Assembly (NCBI GenBank): GCA_018398805.1
Contig: JAGFBZ010000900.1
Span: forward strand, 2,046,001-2,110,000
Origin: Hirundichthys speculiger
Taxonomy: Eukaryota; Chordata; Actinopteri; Beloniformes; Exocoetidae
Direction: 5' to 3'
Length of the DNA stretch: 64,000 nucleotides
Of this stretch, positions 47,480 to 57,918 are shown piece after piece; the first letter of the stretch is position 1; the number at the start of each line of letters is the position of its first letter. The notes beneath the pieces were generated by a model. The model saw only the letters and a program-made list of their open reading frames with translations. It made no database searches and had not been told where the DNA came from. Made by a program: the position numbers and the translations under genes.

Positions 47480-47550
47480 GTTTTTGAACTGTTAGCTCCT
47501 CTTTGGTCGCTCGTTAGCAACCTACAACCTGCAGCCTGCAATATTTTTCT

Positions 47551-47597
47551 GGGGGCGGGGTTACGAGCCACTGCATCGCTAATGTTCAATGTGACGT
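47551..47597 (-). promoter_or_regulatory. Possible promoter of the THAP exon
   Basis: About 70-120 bp upstream of the THAP ATG lie a GC box (gggggcgggg, 47551-47560) and a CRE-type core (TGACGT, 47592-47597). The spacing fits a small CpG promoter read leftward. The hAT MITE at 47625 sits just beyond it. Confidence 0.35.
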
Positions 47598-47624
47598 AGG
47601 CTGGTACGGCTTTTCCGATCCACT

Positions 47625-47765
47625 CAGCGTTGCCAGGTGTACGATAATTATCGTATTTGTACGATAATTTGGCCCTCTGTACGATGTATGATCAATAATC
47701 CCAAAAAAGGCCAAATGTACAATAATTTGACTATTTCGAATTATTGCCTGCTGCAACTGTCTGCC

Positions 47766-47798
<33 letters not shown>

Positions 47799-48089
47799 GT
47801 GAACCCTGGAGGCATCTGTTCCCATGTGACATGTTTCTCATGGGAACACACATCATGCTTTGCTGAGCGTGAGATACAAACCCTTGTCTCAGAACAACGA
47901 GCATGATAGGCTGAATGAGCTGAATGGTCAGCGGCGCCCGTTATTTAACACTAGAGTGATTAAATTTGACTATTGCGCACCATTGGGCTTGTTATTTTGG
48001 TTATGACAGGTGTACGATAATTTCCCTCAAAATACGATAATTTTGAGTCTCTGGTACGATAATCCTACATTTCCCACCTGGCAACGCTG
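47625..48089. mobile_element. hAT-type MITE, 465 bp, with ACGATAAT subterminal repeats
   Basis: The ends are perfect inverted repeats CAGCGTTGCCAGGTG. Flanking 8-mers gatccact (47617-47624) and gatccgca (48090-48097) match at six of eight positions. ACGATAAT occurs at 47641, 47661, 48014, 48034 and 48056 and in inverse at 47646, and the first pair forms the palindrome TACGATAATTATCGTA. Clustered subterminal motifs are usual binding sites for hAT transposases. A T-run fills 47772-47798. No coding capacity. Confidence 0.85.
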
Positions 48090-48097
48090 GATCCGCA

Positions 48098-49992
48098 CAT
48101 GTTTCCAGCTGTTTTTAATAACAGGCTAATACAGACGACAGGGGTAGATAAGCATTTTGAAGTTGAGCATGCAAATGCAACTTGGTAATTTGAAAAAAAA
48201 AAACAAGTATTAAATGGTTTGTTGTGGAAGGAGACCTTTAATAAAATGTCTCTGATTAACTTTGGTTGAAATGCTAAAGGAACAAAGCACAACAATTCAT
48301 TTTGCAGTCATGTTTTTAGGCACCTGTTCATTTGAGAGGCTGTAATGAGCCACTCAACTCCATTCCACTTTCGTTCTTTATAGGGTTTACCTCTTTTGAG
48401 ATTGTTTGAGCATGTATGAGAGAGCTTACAGCACTGGTAGAAAAACATTTGACTTACAATTGTATCCTCAGATACTGAATTTCCCCTGTCTGCAGTTTGT
48501 CCCGAGAATAGGTTGCTTATTCCTCTTTAATGCCTTATTCACAAAGGTCTAGAATTACCTGGGGGCCTGCAAAAATAAAAACATAGACTCCATCTGTATT
48601 TTCTGCAGCACATTCACTGGAGATAAATGTGTTTTTTATAGAATATGCAGACATTGATCATTAGATATGTCATCAGCAAACAATATATGTATTAAAGAAG
48701 AACTTGTGCATGCTAAATACTGCAAAACTATGGCCTCGTGGAAGTATTTTCCCTTGAGGTCCATGAGGAAACAAATAACCTCAACAAGTATGTTTTTCAT
48801 CAGTGAATTCATCTGGGAGCTATGAAGTGTTTTCATTCTTTTCAAAATTCTTCTCAAATGCAAACTCCACCTGTTGCTGAACCAAATCACAGTGGCCTCT
48901 TTCTTTTCGTCAGTTTTGTAAGATTCAAATCGTAATGTGTGTAAAGTAACTGAACGCATCACTTCAGTGTGAACGACTGTGCAACCGGTCCATAATGTCA
49001 TTTCCTGTGTAAATGACTGTGCATGCTCTGAAAAAGAAAAGAAAAGAAAAATATCTATAATTGCTTTCTTTTGATCCCTCTGTTTAAATGTGCAAGCTAA
49101 ATTCATTTGTTGGTAAGATTTGAGTCAGATTTATGGGAACTCACTGGCGTGTAATACATTTAAAAGACATAAAAATCTTGAGCAACATCTTTTATTTCAA
49201 GAATTTCATTAGTTATTGTAAAATTAATTATTGTATTTCTTTTTTAATAATCCAAAAAGTAATGTTTTTGATGCATTCAGTTTTTGCAGAAGAAATGGAA
49301 ATTGATTTAATTTTCCCTGCTTTTCATGAGCTTGTTATTGAAATTGCTCAGTGTTTTGTCTTTGAAGCACACTGCAGAAGAAAAGGCGGAGAGACCCAGA
49401 TACTGGAGGCGCCGTTTCAGACAACATGACCACAAACATGACTGAAAAAGAATGGAGATGGCAAACACATTATCTCTGTTCTATTTCATCCTCTTCAACC
49501 GCGGTGAAGAAGATGGAAGCAGATGAAAGAAGCGCTAAAGAAAATAGCATGATTTCGGTACTTTAGGTCCCCACTTCAGGTTTGGCCTTAAGTGGCCCTT
49601 CACCTCTTGCCTTTCTCATCGTCTTACCAGTTCCCATTAGCTGAGCGCCTGGACCTGTCCGCCTGAACATGACGCACACTGCGATGATGACTCACGCTGC
49701 TAGTTTATTTTTGCCTAACCACCATGTGGAGAGCATCATTACTCTAAAGAAATTCAGGCTGACTCTGTTTTAGGCTGACTCTTCTCAATCCACAAATCAC
49801 AAGTTGTGTCGGTTTGTTGCTTTTTAATTATTTTTAGTGCCGTTTAAAATGTGCATGTTTTGTAACAGTGTTTTAATTTTATGGAAAGGGGAAGGTGGTT
49901 TAAGGGGTTTGTTTAATACCAAAGTTGGAACAAGATATGAATTAAGGAGGTTATAAATATTCCTTTGTTTTTATGTTCTGAGGAAAGTGTGT

Positions 49993-50037
<45 letters not shown>

Positions 50038-50600
50038 AACACTTTATTTTGTACTGGAAAGTAAACAATAAAAGCTATGAATACAAAAAGGAAAAAAGAA
50101 AAGTAAGAAAGGTGGAACTGATTTGCAGTATTAGGAAGCCGTTGAAATATACTGAGTATCTTTTTTTCAAATGGGTATTGACCTGATGTTCATCATGCCG
50201 TCCCTGCTTCAGCTGCTCCCACGTATCCTCCCACGTAACCCTAACGGCCTGCAGTTCACAGAAGTTCTGCAGGACTAACCATATGTATACTCTTCATGTT
50301 TTATCAAAGCTAAAATGAGCATCTGTATTTATTTTGAAGTCTCTTTAATAATGATACAACCAGAAAATACAGTGTTTCAATTCAATTGCATTTCAATTCA
50401 GTCCAGGTCATTATAATTTGCTTAATCCAATTCATTCCAGTAGGGTCATAATTCCAAGTTCAAATGCAAATTCATAAAAAAAAACAAACAAAAACAACAA
50501 CAACAACCTTGCTAAGTAGCAACAGGTTGTGTTGGATCACTTCCCCCATCTAATTTGCGGGTGGAATTTTTTTCATTTTCAAATAACAGAACCATAGATA
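48098..50600. other. Gene-free stretch with (AT)n array
   Basis: No gene is recognised. A pure (AT)n array of about 36 bp lies at 49998-50033. The minus frame at 48636-49106 (156 residues) lacks recognisable domains, has no upstream context and is very Ser/Thr/His mixed, so I treat it as chance. Positions 50380-50450 carry a ttcaattcaatt low-complexity patch. Confidence 0.45.
49998..50033. repeat. (AT)n microsatellite
   Basis: About 18 AT units ending in acacaaac. Confidence 0.95.
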
Positions 50601-50803
50601 AAAATGCTGGAGTAATATGGCCACCACTGGGCTCCTGACACCAAAAATGATGTTAAAATCAAGAATTGGGTGCACTCTCTCGAATAAAATGATGTATAAC
50701 ATTGCAACATTGAACATCAGAACGTTGACGAAAACTTGTTTTGAATCACGCGCCGCCGACAAAAATCGGCCAGCCTTCAAGCAGCCGGGGAAGAAGGCGG
50801 ATA

Positions 50804-50811
50804 TGACGTCA
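50804..50811. promoter_or_regulatory. CRE palindrome TGACGTCA upstream of a THAP fragment
   Basis: A perfect cAMP-response-type octamer lies 108 bp before the mutated start of the THAP fragment, in a CpG-rich stretch. The words around it (atgacgtcacatggagaac) resemble those upstream of the minus-strand exon at 52134 (atgatgtcacagggagaac), suggesting related promoters. Confidence 0.4.
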
Positions 50812-50918
50812 CATGGAGAACCCGCAAGGCTTGTGTTGCAGCCGTTTGCATTGCCAGCAGGCGTAAACTGTGCTTCTGTACGACTTTTTCCGAGCAAAAC
50901 TCCTTCATTTTTTGCAAT

Positions 50919-51047
50919 ATCGTGGCTCGATGTGTGGCAGGATTTTGTTCGAACACCAGGGAAGGTGGATTCAGTCTGTACACGTTTCCAAAAGACCCAG
51001 TTGGACGGGAGCAGTGGGTTCAGCAAGTCCGGAGGACGAGGGACAAG
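50919..51047 (+). pseudogene. THAP-domain first-exon fragment, start codon lost
   Basis: The plus strand reads VARCVAGFCSNTREGGFSLY, then TFPKDPVGREQWVQQVRRTR, D-K and TGA. This has the C-x4-C zinc pair, the FPKDP motif and the conserved Trp of the first half of a THAP finger. The codon expected to be the start is ATC (50919-50921) instead of ATG. The stop overlaps a possible splice donor (aaGTGAAAG at 51045-51053), so the frame could have continued in a second exon that is not found. It is a different THAP subfamily from the exon at 47479. Probably a relic of a transposon or duplicated gene. Confidence 0.65.
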
Positions 51048-51300
51048 TGAAAGAATTCATCATTTGGAAAAGGGATGAAATCAATGGGCTCCGAATTTGT
51101 CAGATCGTCTCCACAAAAACAAACGGGCTCATCAAATTTTGGGCTCCACTTTTGATACTCTTCCTCTTCTCTCAGGAACTCTCAGCCACCAACATCATCA
51201 CCGTGATTTCTGGTGCACCATAAGCGGTGTTTTTTCCCCGGCTTCTCCCTCGTTGCTAGAACTGCTTTTATCCCTGCTACATTTTTCCATATTTGCGGTG

Positions 51301-51540
51301 TTATGAGCCCCCCTGACACCTCGACCTGCTTGGCGATCGCAGAATGCTTCCACTCCGGCCACGCTGAGGCGAAGGAGCCGATATACGATGTGCTGATTGT
51401 GGATTACGGTGCGCGGACTCGCCGTCACTAATAATGTCAGTTTCTGCTTCACTGGACGACTGCATGTCTTCCTCCTTGGATTCGGAGTTAGCCAGAACCT
51501 GACAAAGTACTTCATGGATGGTAAACCAACCTCTTAGCAT
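51301..51540 (-). pseudogene. piggyBac-like transposase N-terminal fragment
   Basis: The 79-residue frame begins MLRGWFTIHEVLCQVLANSE, then an acidic/Ser-rich run SKEEDMQSSSEAETDIISDG. Many piggyBac-type transposases start with a short helix of this kind followed by a Ser/Asp/Glu-rich region. The sequence then turns basic (SPSRSRC) and stops; no DDD catalytic core follows. Identification rests on style and on the TTAA-flanked terminus upstream, so it is tentative. Confidence 0.4.
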
Positions 51541-51828
51541 CGTGAAGTAAATGAAAAAAACACTCTTTCGCTCTGTTGGGCTCTACGCTTAGCACTACTA
51601 CCACTGCTGCGCCGCGCGTCTCTGCGCCGGAGGGTGTTTTTCAAACTTATTTTACACTAAAACTTTGAATAGCGCCGCCACCGAAAATGGTTTTCAGATT
51701 ACAAGCACACATGTCCACCATCTCCTGGTGAAAAGTAATGACAAGATTTGGCTTCACATTTATAGATACAGTCCGTTTTATACAGCAATGTTGCTTGTCG
51801 CAATATTGCGACTTTGGCGCTTAAAGGG
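51301..51828 (-). mobile_element. piggyBac-like 5' end
   Basis: The right side is TTAA (51829-51832), the piggyBac target, followed leftward on the minus strand by CCCTTTAAGCGCCAAAGTCG and the perfect palindrome GTCGCAATATTGCGAC (51797-51812). These fit piggyBac-type ends with CCC(T) and nearby subterminal repeats. An ATG lies 288 bp inside (51540). The opposite end was not found, so this is a truncated copy, inserted downstream of the exon at 51847-52134. Confidence 0.5.
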
Positions 51829-51846
51829 TTAACTGTATAATAATAA

Positions 51847-52134
51847 TTAAAGTTTGTCAGCCTGAGGAATAAGAGGGACAGGATGATTTTTATCTTCTGG
51901 GATGGGTTCGTCGGGTCCCTCCTCATCTGTCTCTGGCTCTGAGGGAGAGTCTGACACCTCTGCTTCTGGACGTGATTCGTCCAGATACGTCTCAAAACGA
52001 TGCGGCAAAATGCCGCCCCTGAGTTCCTCTGGCACACCTTGCATGCTGTCTATATCGAAAAGAGCCTCAGTGACCGAGGAATGGTCGGAACAATCTGAAA
52101 ATTGCTCGATCTCATCATTCTGGTGACTTGCCAT
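51847..52134 (-). CDS. Acidic protein first exon or short ORF, unknown function
   Basis: From an ATG at 52134 (A at -3, G at +4) a 95-residue frame reads MASHQNDEIEQFSDCSDHSS, then a region with GVPEELRGGILPHRFETYLD, then a strongly acidic Ser/Pro-rich tail (SEPETDEEGPDEP). The order of an acidic head, a short ..ILPHRFE.. motif and a Ser/Asp/Glu tail resembles the N-terminal parts of multi-copy fish proteins that carry a P2X7-type C-terminal domain, but no such domain is found here and the resemblance is from memory. The frame could be extended upstream to 52254, but that would run through the promoter motifs. The piggyBac-like element begins 15 bases past its stop. Confidence 0.4.
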   Translation of the reverse strand: MASHQNDEIEQFSDCSDHSSVTEALFDIDSMQGVPEELRGGILPHRFETYLDESRPEAEVSDSPSEPETDEEGPDEPIPEDKNHPVPLIPQADKL

Positions 52135-52177
52135 AATGTACTTGCCTGACAAGGATGTTCTCCCTGTGACATCATAG

Positions 52178-52190
52178 CCAATATGGCGGC
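52178..52190. promoter_or_regulatory. CCAAT plus YY1-type motif in a CpG-rich promoter
   Basis: CCAAT (52178-52182) overlaps AATATGGCGGC (52180-52190), a full match to the YY1 consensus found near start sites of CpG promoters. A CRE-like TGACATCA lies at 52167-52174 and a NotI-type GCGGCCGC at 52186-52193. All sit 35-60 bp upstream of the minus-strand ATG at 52134, so this is the probable promoter of that exon. Confidence 0.5.
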
Positions 52191-52254
52191 CGCCGAGAGC
52201 GGCGGATTGATTAATGTAACATCGCACCGGGAAAAACCACGAATAGTTTAGCAT

Positions 52255-53944
52255 TGACGATCATTCATATCATCAAAGCTATCAGGAATACTTATAGTTA
52301 TACAATCAAAGCTTATTTTAGGGTACATTTTTTGTGTCAGCAGCCCTTTAATAGCTTTATGTTTTCGACAATACTGTAGAGTACTGCTCCTTATCTGGGA
52401 GATGTCTCTCAAATATTTTCAAACTGAGCTTCAGTGGCTTTTGGTGCAGTGATACTCGGTGATGTATGCAATGACAGTTCTAAACATTTTTCAAAAAAGA
52501 AAATTCGTGTTTTTTCCAAAGCAATAAAACACCAACAAGAAGTCGGATTTCCTTGTTAAAATATAAAACATTTAAAAAGACATTTGCCATTCTACTGGGA
52601 ATTCATTATTGTCATCTTTTTTTTTTTCAAATGAACTATATAACTGCTGATGAGATTTTCTTACAGCATAACAAAACAAAAAGCAAGCCAATGTCTCCGA
52701 AGTGCAGCACATGCAGTGACAGTTATGGTGTGTCAAGGTTTTAAAGGAAACTATCACTTCATATCATCAAATCTTTTTTCCACAATTTGACCAACACAGT
52801 AACATGTATACAATTGTCTTTGAAAAAGGCACTATTTCATGCATTACGTGAAACTACGTCAAAGTCTTGTTTGCTACTTTTAACACCCATATAAACATTT
52901 TATGAGATGAATCAGGGGCCGATGGCATTAATCCATGGACTGTCACATAAAAGACCTGAATTTGACCCTTGTCTGACATTATGTTCTCTGAAAATGTTCT
53001 CTACTTTCCTTTTCCTTATGACTCGTAAGGATTAGTTGTTATAATGCATGCCAGGGATTACGTAAAAATATATAGTAAGGCGGAGGTATCAAAATTACTC
53101 CATTACCAGGTACAAGGGTAAGATTGGCATGGAAAAAAATACATGATTAGATTTAGAAATGAAAAACAAAAAAGAAAGAAAGCTGATTAGTGTTAGATAC
53201 TGCTGTAAACAACACAGTATGAAATAGAAGAATCTGCTTTCATCATGCATTCGTGCATTTGTATGTTGTATTTGAAATGTAGTTGTTGCCTCTCCTAGAG
53301 TGATTTTTATCAACGTCAAGGTGGCAACACAGAAAATGAATTTTGTTCCAAACCTTCATGGTTTCAACCTAATTAATAATCAATGAAAACATCTGTATGG
53401 GCCAGTCTTAAAAGGAGTTAAATCTGTGTTTGCTTCTGAAAGAGGCCCTTTTTATGTGGTCTAATTTTGTTTCCATGTTATCCTGACGTCTACCGACGCA
53501 GGTTTTTCCAAGGCCAATACTGTTACTGAGTTACCTAAAAAGTCTGTGTATGCATGGGTGGAATAAGCCCACAGACTCCTATGAAGTCCCACTTAAACTC
53601 AATTTCTATTTTTGTCAACTAGAGACACAAAGTTGATGGGTATCACCTTTTTGTGTTTGACCTTGCCTGTCCACATTGAAGGGACTTTGTCTTGTCCAAA
53701 CTTTCTTCCTACTTCTGTATTTACCCCATTAAAATATCTGAAAGACATGTATTCAGAAGAAAATGTCTCTATTGTTATTGGCTCACCAGATAATCAATCT
53801 TCTACTTTTTGTGGAAAACTGAAATCACCAGAAGCATTGGAGGTAAACTCTAGATCCTGTTCCCATTTTATTGAAAGGATGCATATTGTTATGTCGGTCA
53901 TAGACATTAATTTGTACATTTTGGATAAAATTTTATGGTGATTA
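52255..53944. other. Gene-free stretch
   Basis: AT-rich. The plus frame at 53612-53941 (109 residues) has no domain and no coding context. T-runs occur near 52617-52629. No element is recognised. Confidence 0.45.
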
Positions 53945-54121
53945 GAGATTTGAACACCCTGGACAGGTCGCCAGTCCATCGCAGAGCCACATGTAGACAA
54001 ACAACCAAGCACACTTCACTCCTACGGGTAATTCAGAGCCACCAGTTAACCTGACATGCAGGTCTTTGGACTGTGGGAGGAAGCCGGAGGAAACCCACCT
54101 ATGCACAGGAAGAACATGCAA
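53945..54121 (+). repeat. (CATCC)-family repeat, split by an LTR
   Basis: It reads acaccctggacaggtcgcc, agtccatcgcagagccac, the tttggactgtgggaggaagc landmark and cacaggaagaacatgcaa, where the LTR begins. After the LTR, tgcaaacttgg at 55512-55522 continues the repeat. The usual consensus has agaacatgcaaact here, so the LTR inserted into this repeat. Confidence 0.8.
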
Positions 54122-54221
54122 TGTCAGGTTTGAGGCAGAATGGAGGACCCAGGTGCAGGAGTTAAAAAAAAAAAAAAGTATTTAACAAAAACAAAACCAA
54201 AAGTCCAAGAAAACCAAAATC

Positions 54222-55229
54222 TAGTGATGTATTTTATATCGTGTATCGAGAAATGGAGGGGGCGTTTCCGTGAAGCGCGTATCGAGGCTTGCTTCATTTA
54301 GGGGAGGAGCCGAAAGCGATGATGTCCGAAGCTTCGCTGCCCGGCTGTACCATGTGACTGCTTCGGCAAGTGGTTCATTTCTTGTCGCGGGGTTTGACAG
54401 CTTTATAAACGCCACAGGCTCCATTCAAAATGTGGCTTTTTGTAGGCGAGTTGCCGTCAGTTCAGAGTGTGGATAGAGTTTGGATAGCTTGCATACTAGA
54501 ATCTGGATAGCGTTTATATAGTTTGTTGTAGTTCAGTATATAGTTTGTACTTGATGGCACAAACATTTTTATGCAGCCCAGCATCCACTGTGCCATGTGC
54601 CTTGTCTCCAAGGTTGGAGAGATTGTGTTTAAAAAAAAGGAATCGGTTAAAACCAAAAACTGTGGAAAAATTGCTATTTCTGAATAAATATACATAAAAT
54701 CACCCCTTTAATGGTCATCATTGTCCAAGTTGCACAAGCATATTCAGTGCGCCCCTCCGTAGTTCCACAAACACTTTCACTGTTCTCTGCTCGAATAAGG
54801 TCAGGTGATTTTCTTAAAATGACAATAAAACTGAGCCGCCCCGGTAGCACAGTGGTTCGGGCAGGCGGCCCATGTACAGAGGCTACAGTCCTCGTGTGGC
54901 TGGTTTTGAGTTCGACTCCCGGCTCGTCGACCCTTTTGACGCGCGTCTTCCCTGTTCTTATGATACTACTTTGGGAAACATTAAACAGAGATTACATTCA
55001 AACAATATTTTATTATGCACTTGATCATTTATGTAGACCAATTATTTGGTCATACACATTCTGTTATTCACAGTAATTCGCAAGAGCCATAACTGATACA
55101 TAAATTCAATGCATCACATCTTAAGATTCAGCTGGCTGTGATTATAAACCTGACCAGTAGGTGGTGACATGTGCATATGAAGCAGCAAGAAGTTGCGATG
55201 CTTCACGAGGCTTCGTCTCACCATCACTA
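54222..55229. mobile_element. hAT-like element nested in the LTR, about 1 kb
   Basis: The ends TAGTGATG and CATCACTA are inverted repeats. Inside both ends are gaggcttc/gaagc words typical of a teleost hAT family (cgaggcttgcttc near 54283, cgaggcttcgtc near 55206). The flanking 8-mers (ccaaaatc, ctcacggg) do not match, so one end may have been altered. A plus frame at 54270-54476 has no clear domain. A SINE sits inside. Confidence 0.5.
54833..54985 (+). mobile_element. tRNA-derived SINE
   Basis: The head gagccgccccggtagcacag carries an A-box-like part, and gagttcgactcc (54908-54919) is a near-perfect B box (GGTTCGANTCC). The body gacgcgcgtcttccctgttc follows. It is a different SINE from the one at 31858. 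Confidence 0.72.
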
Positions 55230-56638
55230 CTCACGGGACATGACATACAACTTACGGGGCATCAAAGAAAAACGGACCAGCTCAGACAGGGGAGATGACG
55301 AGACTTAAATACACAGAGGGACGAACGAGAGGCAGTTGTGCACGATCAGGATAACAAGGGGGAAGGAAGCAAAGCTGAATACCACACAGACAAGACAGAC
55401 CTTCATCGTAAAACAGGAAACAGGTAACACAAAAGACAGGGATTAACGGCAATTTAACACATAACACAGACGAACCCAAAATGGCCGTCATGGCCGCCCC
55501 AGACCATGACATGCAAACTTGGGGGTGTGTATAGGTGGTGTTAGCCATTTTGAGAAATTTCCCCATGGTTGTCAGAGCTGTGGCTATGATTGGGTTCTTG
55601 AAGCAGGGATGGCGGGAAATGTAGTGGCTTTTAAATGGCAAGTCTGAAATGTCTTTGCAAAATCACTGTTCTAATCCCAAACAGGAAAAGTCAAACTGAT
55701 TTTATTTAATCCATTTATGTAAATAATAGAGTTTCTTTCCAAGTACTTAATAAAGGAAGTTTAGGGCTTCTAGACCACCTTTAAGTTTGAATCTTTGTAG
55801 TGTGGTTAATTTAATTCTAGACTTTTTGTTTTTCCAATAATGTTGGGTAACTATAGAGTCTAGAGTTAAACCATGAGAGAGGGGGTTTGATGGGGATTAT
55901 TGAGAAAAGATAATATATCATGGGAAGCAGGTCATCTGGTTCATCCAGCGTTTTAGGTTTCCTTCTATTGTGTCTAAAACTGGGTTTAACTAACTCTGAC
56001 AACTTGGGAGAAATATTAATTCCCAAATTTCAAATATTGCCTGTGTTAAGTGAGAAAGGTGCTGTTTGGGTTGCCACCTCCTGACCAGTGGGGTTTAGTG
56101 GTAAAATGGTGGATTTAGACCAGTTAACCGTATAATCTGATATATTAGAGAAGGAGTTTATGAGATTCATGGTTTGAAGAAGTGATGTTGATGGAGTTTG
56201 AAGGAACAGGAGGATGTCAGCCACATCTTGTGTATTTCCTGTCTGGATTTCTAAGATTTTGCTGTTCATAAGTATGGCTGCTGCAACGGGTTTTTATAAG
56301 AATAACAAATAAAGATGGGGAAAGTGGGTATCCTTACCTGGTACCCCTGTGTAAGGTTGAGCACCATGATGTTAATCCATTTGTGGTGTCGTCATGAGTG
56401 ATGTGTAAAGAATACTTATCCAATGAATATAAACAAATTGGCTTTGGTGAATCTTGAGTGTTTAAAATAGAAATCCCCGATGAACTTTAGCAAATTCTTT
56501 TTTGTGTGTGTTTGAATTGTGTGTTTGATGAATTAAATTAAATAGTCTGCATAAATTATTAGTGGAATGTCTTTCTTTAAAGAAGCCAGTTTGGCCTAAA
56601 TGACTGATGGTGGAGTTATTTCCTCTCTCCGTACTGCT

Positions 56639-56710
56639 AGTGTCTTACTGATGATTTTAGTGTCTTACTGATGATTTTAGTGTCTTACTGATGATTTTAG
56701 TGTCTTTATT
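56639..56710. repeat. 20-bp tandem repeat, three full units
   Basis: Three perfect units of agtgtcttactgatgatttt followed by a fourth, diverged partial unit, inside the L1 coding region. A 20-bp period shifts the frame each time, so the expansion came after the LINE lost function. Confidence 0.92.
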
Positions 56711-57525
56711 GATGAGGGACAGTGGAAGATAACTTGATGGAGATGTGGGATCTTTGCCAGGTTTTAATATTAAAGAGAACATTGCACTGTTCATTTCTGC
56801 GGGGAGCCAAGACTTGTGGTTAATTTCAGCTGTTAACATGATGAATATGGGCGCTAGAATATTTCAAAAGTGCTTATAAAATTATATTATTATGCTTATA
56901 AAATCTGGACCTGGTGACTTATTGTGAGGCGTAAGTTGAAGTGCTTTATGAATTTCTGTTGGAGTAAGTGGCTCATCCAGTTCGTTTACTTGGTTTTCTG
57001 TAAGGTAAGTTGACATTGTTTCGAAATGTATCAGTGTCCTCTATATATGAATACAGGTTCATGCAAAATTTCGAAAAGACATCATTTATTTCTTCAGGTG
57101 TTTCCTTCTGAGTCAGTGACTGTTAGAGATTGATGATCTTTCCTTATTTGTTTCAATTTAATTGGCCAGATATTTACCAGATTTATTGTTGAACTCATGA
57201 AATTTAGTGTCCTTGTTCATTGTAATCATTCAACTGTAATTTAAACGTCTGTAAATCTGATTGAATTTGAGATGTAGGATTATTTTCATTTATGGTTTCT
57301 AATTCTTTAATCTTCTTTAATCTTTAATAAAAGTATGTTTCCTCTTCTTGGTCTTTTGTTTTCTCATGAGTGGAGTATGAGATGATCTGTCCTCTTCGGA
57401 CTGCTTTTCCTGTTTCCCTAAGGAGGGAAGGAGCTATTACTGGTGAATTATTTATTTCAAGGAAGGATCCCCATTCATTTAATATAATGATCAAAGTTGG
57501 GATCGTTGAGTAATGATGTATTAAA

Positions 57526-57918
57526 TCACCACCTGTTGCTGGTTTTAATAGATTTATTTGTATTCAAGGTAAGAGTAACTGGTGCGTGATCGCTAATAAT
57601 GATGAGATGTATCACTATGTCAATTATTTCTGAGATAATAGAATTGCTAATCAGGAAGTAATCGATGCGGTAATAGGAGTAATGAGCTAGTGAGGGGAAA
57701 AAAAAGAATTCTTTAACTTTGGCGTGTTTTAACCTCCAACCATCTCCAAGACCAAAATCTGCCATGAGCTGTTTAATTATTTCTGAGGATTTGTAGTTAT
57801 ATATTCTGTTGCAGTTGTTAGATTTATTTAATGCAGGGTTGAGAACTACATTAAAATCTCTCTCTATAATCACTGGGGAATCGTCTAAATTGGAAATGGT
57901 AGTAAAAAGGGAATACAA
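57526..57918 (-). pseudogene. L1 apurinic/apyrimidinic-type endonuclease fragment
   Basis: A 130-residue frame keeps the second half of the endonuclease: IIERDFNVVLNPALNKS (normally GGDFN, here the first Gly is replaced), MADFGLGDGWRLKHA, then YYRIDYFLIS and the active-site motif SDHAPVTL. The first half, containing the catalytic Glu, lies upstream in another frame (DPEG near 58020, SIYGPNND near 57950). The enzyme would nick the target for reverse transcription; this copy is dead. Confidence 0.85.

Larger units (their letters stand above)
54122..55511 (-). mobile_element. LTR (minus strand) with nested insertion; perfect 5-bp duplication
   Basis: The ends are TGTCA (54122-54126) and TGACA (55507-55511). 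The flanks tgcaa (54117-54121) and tgcaa (55512-55516) are identical, the 5-bp duplication expected for many LTR elements. The right part (55250-55511) resembles the solo LTR at 29745 in reverse (cacagagggacgaacgagagg, catgacaccc-like end). The middle (54222-55229) is a later hAT-like insertion. No internal retroelement genes are present, so it is a solo LTR. Confidence 0.72.

Noticed and set aside
48636..49106. 156-residue minus-strand reading frame
   Set aside because: No recognisable domain, no promoter or start context, ordinary AT-rich composition; best explained by chance, though it cannot be excluded without homology data.
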